From the NCBI GenBank assembly GCA_007026445.1, contig VDMD01000001.1, forward strand, positions 744,001 to 808,000: 64,000 nt of DNA, read 5' to 3'. The position numbers and the translations under genes are program-made. Below, piece after piece: positions 13,002-22,786 of this stretch (positions within the stretch are counted from its first letter, which is position 1; every line of letters begins with the position of its first letter). The notes under the pieces are model-generated. The model saw only the letters and a program-made list of their open reading frames with translations, had not been told where the DNA came from and made no database searches. The DNA comes from Schizophyllum amplum. Its lineage: Eukaryota > Basidiomycota > Agaricomycetes > Agaricales > Schizophyllaceae.

Positions 13002-13852
13002 TCTGTGGGGTATAGTGAGCAACGGGGAGAGCGACTGGGCAGCTAGACATGACTTACGAATGTGGGATATGAATAATCGCAGTGCTTTTGGCGCGTTTTT
13101 TGGACTTTTCGGAAGAGTCGCGAGTTGGACGGTCGTCAAACTGACCTGCCAGCAGGCGAAAAGCTGAGGTCGTTGGTCGTCTAGTGAAGAGCGGATGCGC
13201 GAGAGCGATCCGTCGAAAGTCCCGACTCCGTGAAGGGACTGATCAAGATTCCAAGGTGCACGAAAACCAGATGCGACCACCGTGTCCGATTGGTCAGCGG
13301 CTTCTCGGCCGCCCGGCCGGTCCGCCTCTGTACTAGTAGGCTGTCGCTGTCGTCACTGGGCTCTCAGTCTCATCCGGAGCTTGGCGCCACTCTGGAATAC
13401 ACCAGAGCCTGTCTGCGAGACGGACTATCCAAGACCTGTACAGGCTTCGTGAGTCAAGCCATCTCACACCACCACTTTGCGGGATCGATGATCTGGACCG
13501 GGACGCACGAGGGTGCCAGCAGTCATGGATGCTTGACAATGCGATGGCAGCACACTCGGTGACTGGTCATATTTCGCTCATATCTTGCTTAATGCTATGT
13601 ATGTACAGGCTTGTTTACTTCATGTTGAAGTTGAAGTTGAAGTTGATCACGTGGGGACCAGCGTGTTGACATCGATTTGCGTACTATTGCAAGCGGACAA
13701 ACAAATTGAAACAACGAGTGCAACTAAGACCGAAGACTTCGCAAGTAAGGTAATTACAAGGTAGTGGTCTTCCACGACAACAGCGAGCGGGCCTGACAGG
13801 CATTGGCCAATGTTACTGATATATTGCTCCAGCAACTGATTCAGCACACATC
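13002..13852. other. Intergenic region with a (GAAGTT) microsatellite
   Basis: Upstream region of eIF4G and downstream region of the methyltransferase gene. A short GAAGTT run occupies about 13625-13645 and is followed by TGATCACGTGG, which contains an E-box-like CACGTG. No supported gene. Confidence 0.4.
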
Positions 13853-15137
13853 TCAATCTTCATCTTCCTGCTGATCCTGTCTCTTCAAACTCCACCCCGC
13901 CCACGTCGGTGAAGGCGCCCCCGACGTCCGCACTCCCCACGTAATCGCATAGTGCGCCAGCACAAGCTCCAACTCCTCGATCTCATCCAGCATCTCCAAC
14001 TGCGATATCCTACATCATCGCACGCGTCAGTCCGCCTCCCGCACACCGTGACAGCCCACCCCACGTACCGCTGCAACTCGTCGGCCTCCACGTACCGCTG
14101 CCGGATGTCCTTGAGCGTCAGTGCACCCACATGCTGGAAGCCATGCTGCGCGAAGCGCGCCGGCAGCGACGCGACTGTGGGATACGGCTCTGCGCCGGGG
14201 AGCGTAACATTTCTTACCTGCATGCTTGTTTAGCATATTTACTGAAGACAGACAAAGAAGGATAAAACACACCCGTAGATTACTCATCATAACTGTCCCG
14301 AAGGAATCGTTGAGGCCGAACATCTCGTACACGATCCCACCTAGCGGGGCAGCGTCCGGGGCGGAGAACCTGTCGACGAACCACTGGATGAGGCCGGAGG
14401 ACGCGGCGGGAGTCATGTACACCAGCACGCATTCGAACAGCAGCAGTGTCGGCAGGGAGGGGGACATGATGTCCGAGGTGAGGGCCGCTAGCGCCTCCGC
14501 GGGCGGGCGGCGCAGGTCTGCCGGCAACAGATGGTACATGGCCGACTGTAGGCCCATGCCGCCGTTCACTACACAAGATGGTTTGTATGAGTGAGTGGAA
14601 AACTCGGCACATGCCACCCACCAAGCTTTGCCTCGCCCACCAAGGCTGCGAGATCCTTATTCTTCTTGATCGCCATCGCTTTCTTCGTCGTGTTCTCCGG
14701 GAAATCGACCTCAATGTACTTAGCGAGACGCCCAGCATGCTCGCCCGCCTGTCTGCACCGCGGCATTCCATCAGCATCACGTTCTTATAGCACAAAGACA
14801 CCATTGTACGCACCGCAATCCGCCAGAACCGTGTATCGCTCCCCGCACCCAGGCTCACGATCTGTACCGGGCTGCCATCCGCGCTGCCCATGAAAGACTC
14901 GACCAGCGCATCGATGGCCACGCTGCGCACGTACGTCCCGACATTTATAAGTGGAGGCCGCGCGGGTTGCAGGTGCGCGCGGGGGACGAAGAAGCGGATG
15001 TAAGGGTCGGGAAGGTAGTGTTTCTGAACGGCGGACAGGCGCGCGAGGGCAGCGTCGTTATCGGTCGATCGGATGGCGGCGTCGCCATCGGGGGCGTGTG
15101 GAGAGGACGAGGAAGGGGATGTAGGGGTACGGAACAT
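13853..15137 (-). CDS. PPM1: Leucine carboxyl methyltransferase (PP2A methyltransferase)
   Basis: Transfers a methyl group from S-adenosylmethionine to the C-terminal leucine of the PP2A catalytic subunit, controlling holoenzyme assembly. Seen in the exons: the N-terminal segment VQKHYLPDPYIRFFVP; the SAM-binding loop VSLGAGSDTRFWRIA; IEVDFPENTTKKAMAIKKN (acidic residue for SAM ribose); LLFECVLVYMTP, characteristic of LCMT; and the C-terminal part with FAQHGFQHVGALTLKDIRQ. The last exon reads ELVLAHYAITWG and ends in an acidic tail QDQQEDED before the TGA at 13853-13855. Start is the ATG at 15137 (MFRTPTSPSS). At least four introns. Length (about 370 residues) fits the family. The gene is transcribed in the same direction as eIF4G. 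Confidence 0.9.
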
Positions 15138-15360
15138 AACTTGGGTGCCGGGGGAGATGAGTGCTAAGAACAATGTCCTGGGAGGCTCGGCAGCTCGGCC
15201 CGCGGTATGATGGACCCACAACTTGAACTTGTTAGTATTACGCCTACTGACGTCTGGTCCACACCGTCACGTACGCCAGCGAACACTAGGGATGGGTAGA
15301 CTTGGGAGACTACGAGTAGTTTACATGACGAATCGTCGTCCGAGTAACAGAAACCAATGA

Positions 15361-17135
15361 TCAATCATAATGCTCGTATTCTGCCAATATACTCATATGG
15401 AACAGCCACGCATGGTCCACACTTTGAAAATCCGCCTTTCCACAAGCGCGCACCTTCCACGCATTCCACCTCCGTAGCACTGCGTACGGCTCCCCATCGC
15501 GCAGGGTCGGTATCAGTCCCGGCGAGCACGGCGTGCTTTCGAAGATGGGATAGTCTTCGAACGCCGCAACGTGATCGACGTCCCAGACGGAGCGACGCAA
15601 GGCGAGCGTGCAGAGGGCGGGCATGTTTTGGACCAGCTGCTCGGGGTCGATCCTGGTACGCGAGTCCTTGCAGTAGAGGTGGAGGAATGCGAGATTGGGC
15701 ATCTTCTCAAGTATTTCCAGCTGAGAATTATTGTGAGCGATATGGTGCACAGGGTGGGCTGGAATACGCACCATCGGCGAGATATATATTCGGTCGAAAA
15801 GTACAATGCCAGGAACAACTCGTAATGTGTTCCAACGCACTGCGAGGGCCTCCAACTCCAAGGGCAGACACTGGGCCACGGCCTGCCAGCCGTCTTCGCT
15901 GAGATGTATATCTGCGAGACCAAGCACACGTAGAGTAGGTAAGGCCTGCAGTACGTCGCATAGTACTGTCGGCAGCCAAGCCACCGAGTCGGCGAGACCC
16001 AGAAACAGTCTGGTCAGGCAACGCCGCCCACCTATGAAGTTTTTCAGGGAGTGTGCGTGTACGATTTCGTATACGTCTTTCGAGAGATCCCGGGCTTCTT
16101 TATCCATGACATGTATCGCCAATGAGCGTAGATTTGGGGCGCATTTCGTGTTTGCGGCATATGCGGGCAGATATCGTATAAGGGCCGAGGGTATGTCTCC
16201 TTGAAGACAGAGCTCTTCAAGCCCTCCGGAGTGATGCAGGAAGAAGTTCAGATCATCGCACTCGGCTTCCCGACCAACATAGAGGAGTTCGAGGCTGATA
16301 AGCTGGTCCAGGAGTCGGATTGAAGTCCGAGAGATATCATTGGCGTTGACCGCGACATGGCGCAGACCTGCAGCGTAATCCAGATAGTTTCTCTCGCCGT
16401 CTAGGGTCTTTTCGATAGGCGTGCCCAAGAGGGGGAATACCCTGGCCGCTTCTCCATCCATCGTAGGACAGGCTTGTACTGCACTGTATCTCTTGAGATG
16501 GCTCATCGCCTGCAACAGCGGGAGCGGAGCGTCACTGACGAAGGGCATTGAGCTCAATTTACGCGGGAATTCAGATGTACTCACTGCGCCAATTGAAGAG
16601 TCTCTACACTTGGAGGTATGTATTCAAACGTCTCGCGTGCGTCTGATCCCTCGTAAGACACAAACGTCAATGTGTGTAGGGAAGGCATCGCTTTTAACGC
16701 CTTTGTCAGTGCCTCTGCCAATTGTCAGCCGCATGATGAGCGAACGAAAAGAGGACGCTGCCAACTCTTTTCAAAGATACCGAGTGAGCTGGAACTCATA
16801 TGATCCACGACTGTCAAGTCTTTCACGATCGCAGCGAAGGCGGGATCGGTAGAGCAACGCTCGAGCAGATCGTACGAACGTATCGCGAGGCTCTCGAGTA
16901 TGTCGGGCTGGTCACCCAATGTAAACAACATATCCGGGGCTATGTCTGGGGTGAACAGGTATATTTTGAGGGCAGAGAACAGTAAGCGAATAGCGATGTC
17001 GTGGATGGAACGTGAGACGAAGAGAGCGACGCGCTGCCATTGTGTCCCCAGGTTTTCCACGATGAGGTACCATATCTCTGGTGGCAGCTGTCGGCTGAAG
17101 ACATTCGCGGGAGCGCCAGCTGGTGGCTGCATCAT
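15361..17135 (-). CDS. F-box and leucine-rich-repeat protein
   Basis: Substrate-adaptor type protein of SCF ubiquitin ligases. The first exon starts at the ATG at 17135 (MMQPPAGAPANVFSRQLPPE) and holds the F-box (LPPEIWYLIVENL, then LFVSRSIHDIAIRLLF). The following exons encode irregular leucine-rich repeats: ALKAMPSLHTLTFVSYEG, LISLELLYVGREAE, GGLEELCLQGDIPSALI, LQALPTLRVLGLADI and MPNLAFLHLYCKDSR. At least three introns; one near 15730-15780 is in frame and could be read through. Such genes are greatly expanded in Agaricomycetes and the substrate cannot be predicted. It is divergent from the cytochrome b2 gene with only 217 nt between the two start codons. Confidence 0.8.
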
Positions 17136-17352
17136 CTGCAAGCTGGCGAGATGGCCGTGGGGGAAAGAGATACGCGCGGGCCAATGGTAACATGCCGAAT
17201 ACAGCACGAGACGGGTAGCCCGGGCCGACCCCGCGGAGGCTAGCGGGGCGATCCCCTGACCGCGGCTATCCGCGCTACGCCGTCGTGGGTTTGGTTTCTT
17301 CCCGGCCTCCACTTCGCCCCCCGTCCCGTTTCTCGCTTTATCACAAACTACC
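17136..17352. promoter_or_regulatory. Shared divergent promoter region
   Basis: 217 nt separate the ATGs of the F-box gene (-) and the cytochrome b2-type gene (+), so both promoters must lie here. The + start has a good context (ACCATGGCG). No clear TATA box was seen. Confidence 0.5.
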
Positions 17353-19649
17353 ATGGCGAAAGTGCTCTCTGGCAAAGACGTGGCCCTCCACAACAAGCGA
17401 GACGACTGCTGGATCATCATTCACGGTGCGTCTGAGCGTCACAGTGAGGCGGACCCCCGATTTGACTGGCGGTCGCAGGCAAGGCTTACGACGTCACGGA
17501 CTTCTTGGATGGTGCGTTCGGTAACTCATGTATGCAGAAGGCTTGTCTGACGTTTACATAGACCACCCTGGTACGCATGATCAGTGTGCGGCTCTGGGCA
17601 GGCCGTTCTAATCCCCAGGGGTGCAGGCGGCAGCAAGATTATTCTCAAGTACGCGGGGAAGGATGCGACCGCCGAATACGAGCCCATACACCCACCCAAT
17701 ACCATCGACGCCAACTTGCCCTCCGAGAAGCAGTGAGTTGCTCGTCCACCACGTCCGACGCGAGATGCTAACGCTTACAGCCTCGGCCCTGTTGACCTTG
17801 ACACGGTGGAGAAGGTGGAGATTCAGATAACGGACAAGGAGAAGGAGAGACAGGAACGCTTCAGTGCGCGCCCTCTCTTGAGCGAGATACTGAACCTCCA
17901 TGACTTCGAGGTGGGTGCTATACAGTTCAAGTTCATGAAGTCTGTCGACCCTAACGCCACCCTTGTCAGTCTATCGCGAAACAGGTAATGCCAGAGAAGG
18001 CTTGGGCCTACTATTCATCTGCCGCAGATGACGAGAGTGAGATCGCTCAGAATGACTTCTCCCATTATAGCTGACCTGTGCCACCAGTCACGAATCGTGA
18101 GAACCACGCCGCCTACCACAGGTTCGCACTCAATATCACGGTCACATTGTAATCAGCTCATTTTTCCTGCTTTCAGAGTATGGTTCCGCCCGCGGATATT
18201 GCGCGATGTGACTGAGGTGGACTGGTCTACGACTATACTGGGACACAAGACCAGCATGCCCATATACATCGTGCGTACCTATACTGCAGCATCGTCCATA
18301 TTGCTGACCGTGATCTCTCAGTCTGCCACCGCACTTGGCAAGCTTGGGCACCCGGACGGTGAATTGAACTTGACGCGTGCGGCTGCAAAGCACGACGTCA
18401 TTCAGATGGTACGTCGCAGCCGAGACAGTCTAGACAGCACGCTCACGCGCTATCGCAGATCCCGACGCTTGCATCCTGCTCCTTTGACGAGATTATTGAC
18501 GCGGCACAGCCGGGTCAAGTGCAGTTCTTCCAATTGTTCGTATTCGTGCACCGTCACCTTTTCGACTCGTGACTCAAACCATCACAGATACGTGAACAAG
18601 GACCGCAACATCACGAAACGCATCGTTCAGCATGCAGAACAGCGCGGCGTCAAGGGCCTCTTCATCACGGTCGATGCGCCTCAGCTCGGCAGGCGAGAGA
18701 AAGACATGCGCATGAAGTTCGAAGCAGACGACCCGAAGATCGTTACCGAGAACGAGAAGGTTGACCGTTCGCAAGGAGCGGCTAGAGCTATCAGCGTATG
18801 TATTACTCACCTGCGATCGCCTTCGTCCTGCTGACCTCCCATATCAGTCCTTCATCGACCCCGGTCTCAGCTGGAAAGACATGAAGTGGTTTAAGAGCAT
18901 CACCAAGAGTAGGTCGCTCCCATAGTGTACCCGACATTGGAGCTAACTGCCCGTCCGCAGTGCCTCTCATCCTGAAGGGTGTCCAGTGCTGGGAGGATGC
19001 GTTGATGGCGTATGACGCTGGGCTTCAGGGCGTCGTCCTCTCCAACCACGGTGGCCGGCAGCTCGACTTCTCGCGCTCCGGCCTCGAGGTTCTTGTCGAG
19101 GTCGTGGACAACCTCAAGGCGAAGCGCGGGCTGAAGTTCCCGAACGAGAAGTTCCAGCTCTTCGTCGACGGCGGCGTGAGGCGCGCGACGGACGTGCTGA
19201 AGGCGATTGCCTTGGGCGCCAATGCTGGTACGGCAGTTACTGTTGAATTCAACTAACAGGTGTACTGACCATAGGATGATAGTCGGCGTTGGCCGCCCAT
19301 TCATCTACGCCTTCTCGACATACGGTGCGGAGGGTGTGGACAAAGCGCTGCAAATCCTTCACGTACGTTATCTCCTCGTGATACGGTTCTTTATCTGACC
19401 TTGTCGCAGGATGAGTTCGCGATGAACATGCGCCTGCTCGGCGCACCAACAATCAAGGACATCGTCCCCGAGATGGTTGATGCGCACAACATTCACTCCC
19501 ACGTCGTCGCGGTTCCGGGTGACCGGTTGTACGACTCGAACTGTGAGTATTGGAACGCAGTTCAAGATAGAGCTCATACTGACCTGCATCGTGCAACAGA
19601 CGAGAGCCTGCAGTATGCTAAGCTGCAGGAGGTGAAGGCGAAGATGTGA
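17353..19649 (+). CDS. CYB2: Cytochrome b2-type FMN-dependent 2-hydroxyacid dehydrogenase (L-lactate dehydrogenase family)
   Basis: Oxidises L-lactate (or a related 2-hydroxyacid) with FMN and passes electrons through a cytochrome b5 heme domain to cytochrome c. N-terminal b5 domain: [27 protein letters not shown] with the first heme His, and EYEPIHPP with the second. The FMN barrel follows: [93 protein letters not shown] (catalytic Lys), [13 protein letters not shown] (catalytic His, substrate Arg) and [20 protein letters not shown]. About ten short introns; one exon is only 9 nt (17562-17570) and encodes the heme-ligand His. Unlike yeast Cyb2 there is no mitochondrial presequence ahead of the b5 domain, so location is uncertain. 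Confidence 0.9.
17562..17570 (+). other. 9-nt microexon of the cytochrome b2 gene
   Basis: ACCACCCTG lies between an intron at 17512-17561 (GTGCGT...TAG) and one at 17571-17626 (GTACGC...CAG). Joining it restores D-D-H-P-G-G, the invariant heme-binding motif, in frame on both sides. Confidence 0.8.
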
Positions 19650-19957
19650 GGGTATACATGTTCAGTACAAACTATGTGTTGTGGATGTTCTGCAGGTACT
19701 CGAGCAATCTATCATTGGATGCTGTGGTGCTAGATACACGTCGTCAGGCTAGATGGGTAGCATCGGTACCCGACAGGCTACAGCTGAAGAAGTCGGATTG
19801 AGGCGAGGATTCATCACTATGTGATCCCTGTGATGCACTTCAGCGTGACATCACACTATCAACTTGTTTGCATCCAGTGCCACCATCTGGCAACACCAAA
19901 GTCGAGCGTATCTGTGCGCCTGGACCATACCGCCGAACAGAGCCGTCGATATATAAG
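19650..19957 (+). other. Intergenic region upstream of F-box gene
   Basis: 308 nt between tandem + genes. A TATATAA at about 19949-19955 sits immediately before the chosen ATG at 19958. If it is a true TATA box, the real start is further downstream (in-frame ATG at about 20072); if it is just leader sequence, the ATG at 19958 stands. Confidence 0.4.
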
Positions 19958-21637
19958 ATGGATAAAGCCCATCGCACCGCTCTGCGAGAGCGGAGCTCCA
20001 CGCAGGCCAATCGTGACCTTCTGCGCACAGGATGGGCTCCGTCCATAGCAGCCGCCGAAAGCCTGCGAGGGATGGCGATAGATCTCCAGCAGTGCTCTCT
20101 CCATATCGATTCTGAACTTCACCAGCTTCAAGTGGAGGTTCGCCGACTTGAAGAGACAGTGCGACGGCTGCAAAGGCAAATGGTAGCCCTCTCCGAAGAG
20201 AAGACTTGCCTGGAAGACCAAGCCTCTCTGTGCCAAGCTATAACATCACCTATTCGTCGACTCCCAACCGAGATCATGGTCGACATCTTCACGCTGGTAC
20301 TCGACAATCGGGGCTTAATCGGGGACGATCTCCACAGTCTCTCAACCACCTGCTGCGCCTGGCGCACCGTAGCACTGACTACGCCAAGGCTCTGGTCGAC
20401 AATAAACATAGGTTCAGGCGGGTTCTTGCTTCATGACCAGCGTCGGATCGATGCCCTGGTTCGTGTCCAGTTGCAGCGGTCCGCCGACAGGCCTATAGAT
20501 CTCGAGATCGTTGTCGACAATGGGTCGCATTACGAGGCCCTCGCCTCGTCTAGCGAGGCGTGGAGAAGTGTCTGCACGCAATCGCACCGCTGGAAAACTG
20601 TGGCCTTCCAGTTCCTTGGTTCTTGCAGCACCTTCTGGCGAAACCAGGCCCCACTTCCCCTGCCTATGCTGGAAACAATCAGGTTGACTGGTACCCCAGT
20701 CAGTCCACTCGTCGTCTTTTTAGACGCGCCGAAACTGCGCTTCTGCCACATCCGCCCTACGTTCAGTCCCCGTCCAGAGAATCTTGCGTGGCCCTCACAG
20801 TGGCGGAGCCTGTCTAGGCTGGCACTGCTTGGTGTTCCCGTCATGGATTGCATTTCGGCTCTCCGGTCTTATCAGTCGACACTGAAGACAATCAGCATCG
20901 ACGTTGAAGAACCTGAATTCGCGGATGAGCAGAATTGGTCGTCTCTGGGATTTGTGGAGCTGCTTGCCCTAGAGGACCTGCGCGTCTCTGATAGCGCATG
21001 TCGCTACGTGTGCCCTCTTCTGGTGATACCGGCGGTTTGGGCTCTCGTCATCGATCACCTAGATGCAGACCTCAGCAGCTATAACGTCCTTCACATGGTT
21101 GACAGGTCGTCCGCCACGATCACCTACCTCTCAATAACCACGGGCAACGCTGCTGAAGGTGCTGTCCTCGACCTTCTCAGAGCGTTGCCTTCCATTACCC
21201 GGCTACATCTGGACGCTGAAAACAATCGCAGCGTTCTGACCGAGCGTTTCTTCCGCGGAATTACGCCTTCTGACGACAATACGGACTGTCCCCTCCCCAG
21301 TCTCCGTCATCTTTCGGCACTCGTCTCCTGCGCCCAGGACCCTGGTGATATCTCTCTCTCAGCGCTCATGTCTATATTCGACAACGTACGAAGGGAGGAT
21401 CACGTCGTCGCTGGTCAGCTATATCCAGCTTTGGAGGAGCGCTCGCTGACACGGCGCCAAGGCGATGATCTTTTGTGCGTATTGTTCTTTGTCGCGAGGC
21501 CCGCTTTCGAGTGTTGATCATGTCTCAGCAAAGATCCCGACAGCGACGCTGAGGACGAAGAGTACATCCCAAGTAGCGTGCCCTCTGAGGATGATACGGA
21601 TACAAACTACTCTACGGACGTATCTGAAAACGAGTAA
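19958..21637 (+). CDS. F-box protein with N-terminal coiled coil
   Basis: Starts at the ATG at 19958 (MDKAHRTALRERSSTQA). A short coiled coil (LHQLQVEVRRLEETVRRLQR, then QMVALSEEKTCLEDQ) precedes an F-box of the Agaricomycete type: ITSPIRRLPTEIMVDIF, LSTTCCAWRTVALTTPRLW. Irregular leucine-rich repeats follow to about 21470. A 54-nt intron at 21475-21528 (GTGCGT...CAG) joins to a final exon encoding an acidic Ser/Asp/Glu tail (DPDSDAEDEEYIPSSV) ending in TAA at 21635-21637. Without splicing the protein would end at 21517. Likely an SCF-type adaptor; substrate unknown. A degenerate paralogue lies tail to tail just downstream, sharing the intron position and the acidic tail. Confidence 0.78.
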
Positions 21638-21758
21638 CAGTATGACTTTTTGTAGGGCGACGCTGTACCAAAACGAGTACTCGGTAATGTTTTGTCAGAT
21701 TGTCGCCACCTCTTCATCTTGCTTTCCACCATGCCAGCGCCATGCATCGAGAATGAGC

Positions 21759-22206
21759 CTACAGAGTTCTCGGTGTGTCCAAGTCTTCGCCGGAATCATG
21801 ATAACTATCGTCGTCAGAGTCATGTTCGCTGGGGACGTATTCTCCGTCTCCAACCTCACTGTCGGTGTCGGTGCTGCAGTAGACTTGTCAGACATTGGGA
21901 AAGAGGAGATACTCGTGCACAATAGATCGTTGCCCACACTGCGCGTTACCGAGCGCTTTATGAAAGCCGGGTACAGCTGTCCATTGAATATAATTCCTTC
22001 TTGCGCAGCTCCTGGAGCATCGGCAGTGTATCACCATATGACATATGCTGCTCGTCCGCCACGACCGAAACAAGGGTCGAGATACGTCGGACCGGGAGAT
22101 TGGGGAGGGAGTACAGATTCTCGTTCGATGGTGCCAACGAGCGGAAGAACACCTCTGTCATGTAGAGGCGGTGAAGCTGGCCAGGTAGGCGTCAGAACGC
22201 GACCCG
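21759..22206 (-). pseudogene. Decayed 3' end of an F-box paralogue, inverted
   Basis: Minus-strand sequence matches the C-terminal part of the neighbouring F-box protein: LPGQLHRLYMTEVFFRSLAP against LPSITRLHL and LTERFFRGITP; GQLYPAFIKRSVTR against GQLYPALEERSLTR; and the acidic tail exon SEVGDGEYVPSEHDSDDD against SDAEDEEYIPSS. The intron sits at the same place (after NDLL / DDLL), but its donor has changed from GTGCGT to GTGCAC. A frameshift separates the LRR part from GQLYPAF, and a stop lies just upstream at 22207-22209. Only about the last quarter of the gene is present. The two copies face each other tail to tail with about 120 nt between the stop codons. Confidence 0.75.
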
Positions 22207-22378
22207 TCTATCGTTTGGCAACTATAGCTGGAAAACAAAGCCATAGCGGGCGATGGGTCTCAATAGGAAGCAGCAGAATGTGGTTGACACCCAAGCCTCC
22301 GAGAGTCCTAATTTCGAATCCGAGGGTGCTGAAAATGCTTGGGGACCTAACAGCACAGGTGATCTACATATTGTGGTA

Positions 22379-22459
22379 TCGGATATGGTGTAACGGCCAA
22401 CATTGCCGCCTCTCATGAGAATGAACGCGGCAGCTCGGGGTTCGATTCCCCGTATCCGA
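22379..22459 (+). tRNA. tRNA-Glu (anticodon CTC) with 10-nt intron
   Basis: Acceptor stem TCGGATA/TATCCGA pairs perfectly. Anticodon stem GCCGC/GCGGC, loop C-T-CTC-A-C with the anticodon at 22412-22414, and T arm CGGGG-TTCGATT-CCCCG. The intron TGAGAATGAA (22416-22425) sits at the canonical place after position 37. A run of seven T follows at 22461-22467 (Pol III terminator). The mature length is 71 nt. A near-identical gene lies on the other strand at 31207-31285. Confidence 0.93.
22416..22425 (+). other. tRNA intron
   Basis: Ten nucleotides at the canonical 37/38 position of tRNA-Glu(CTC), inferred because removing them restores a seven-base anticodon loop and a perfect five-pair stem. Confidence 0.85.
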
Positions 22460-22460
22460 A

Positions 22461-22467
22461 TTTTTTT
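22461..22467 (+). terminator. RNA polymerase III T-run terminator
   Basis: Seven consecutive T one base after the tRNA-Glu 3' end. Confidence 0.8.
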
Positions 22468-22786
22468 CACCTCGGACGATGAGTTTTGCCACCAGACCTC
22501 TCTCTCTACCAGTTCTAGCAGACTAGCGCTGTTGACCAGTTCAATTCCGTGACTAAGTATAACGTCCACTAAGTATGCTACGAGCTTGTCCATCCCAGTG
22601 CCAACCAACAACAGATGCATGCGTGGTTCCGACATGTGTACAGTGCAAAATAATGATATATGGTCCAGTTCAGTCCAGAAGAACGCTTCCCGCCTTGTCC
22701 CAATCGAGGATTGCGTCTTGTTTCTCAGATTCTCCGGTCCGCGGCTGGCTTCTCTTTCGTCTTCCCGAGCCGTCACATGCAGGGCT

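Noticed and set aside
13622..13645. GAAGTT run as a possible regulatory array
   Set aside because: It is a short simple repeat; nothing shows that it binds a factor.
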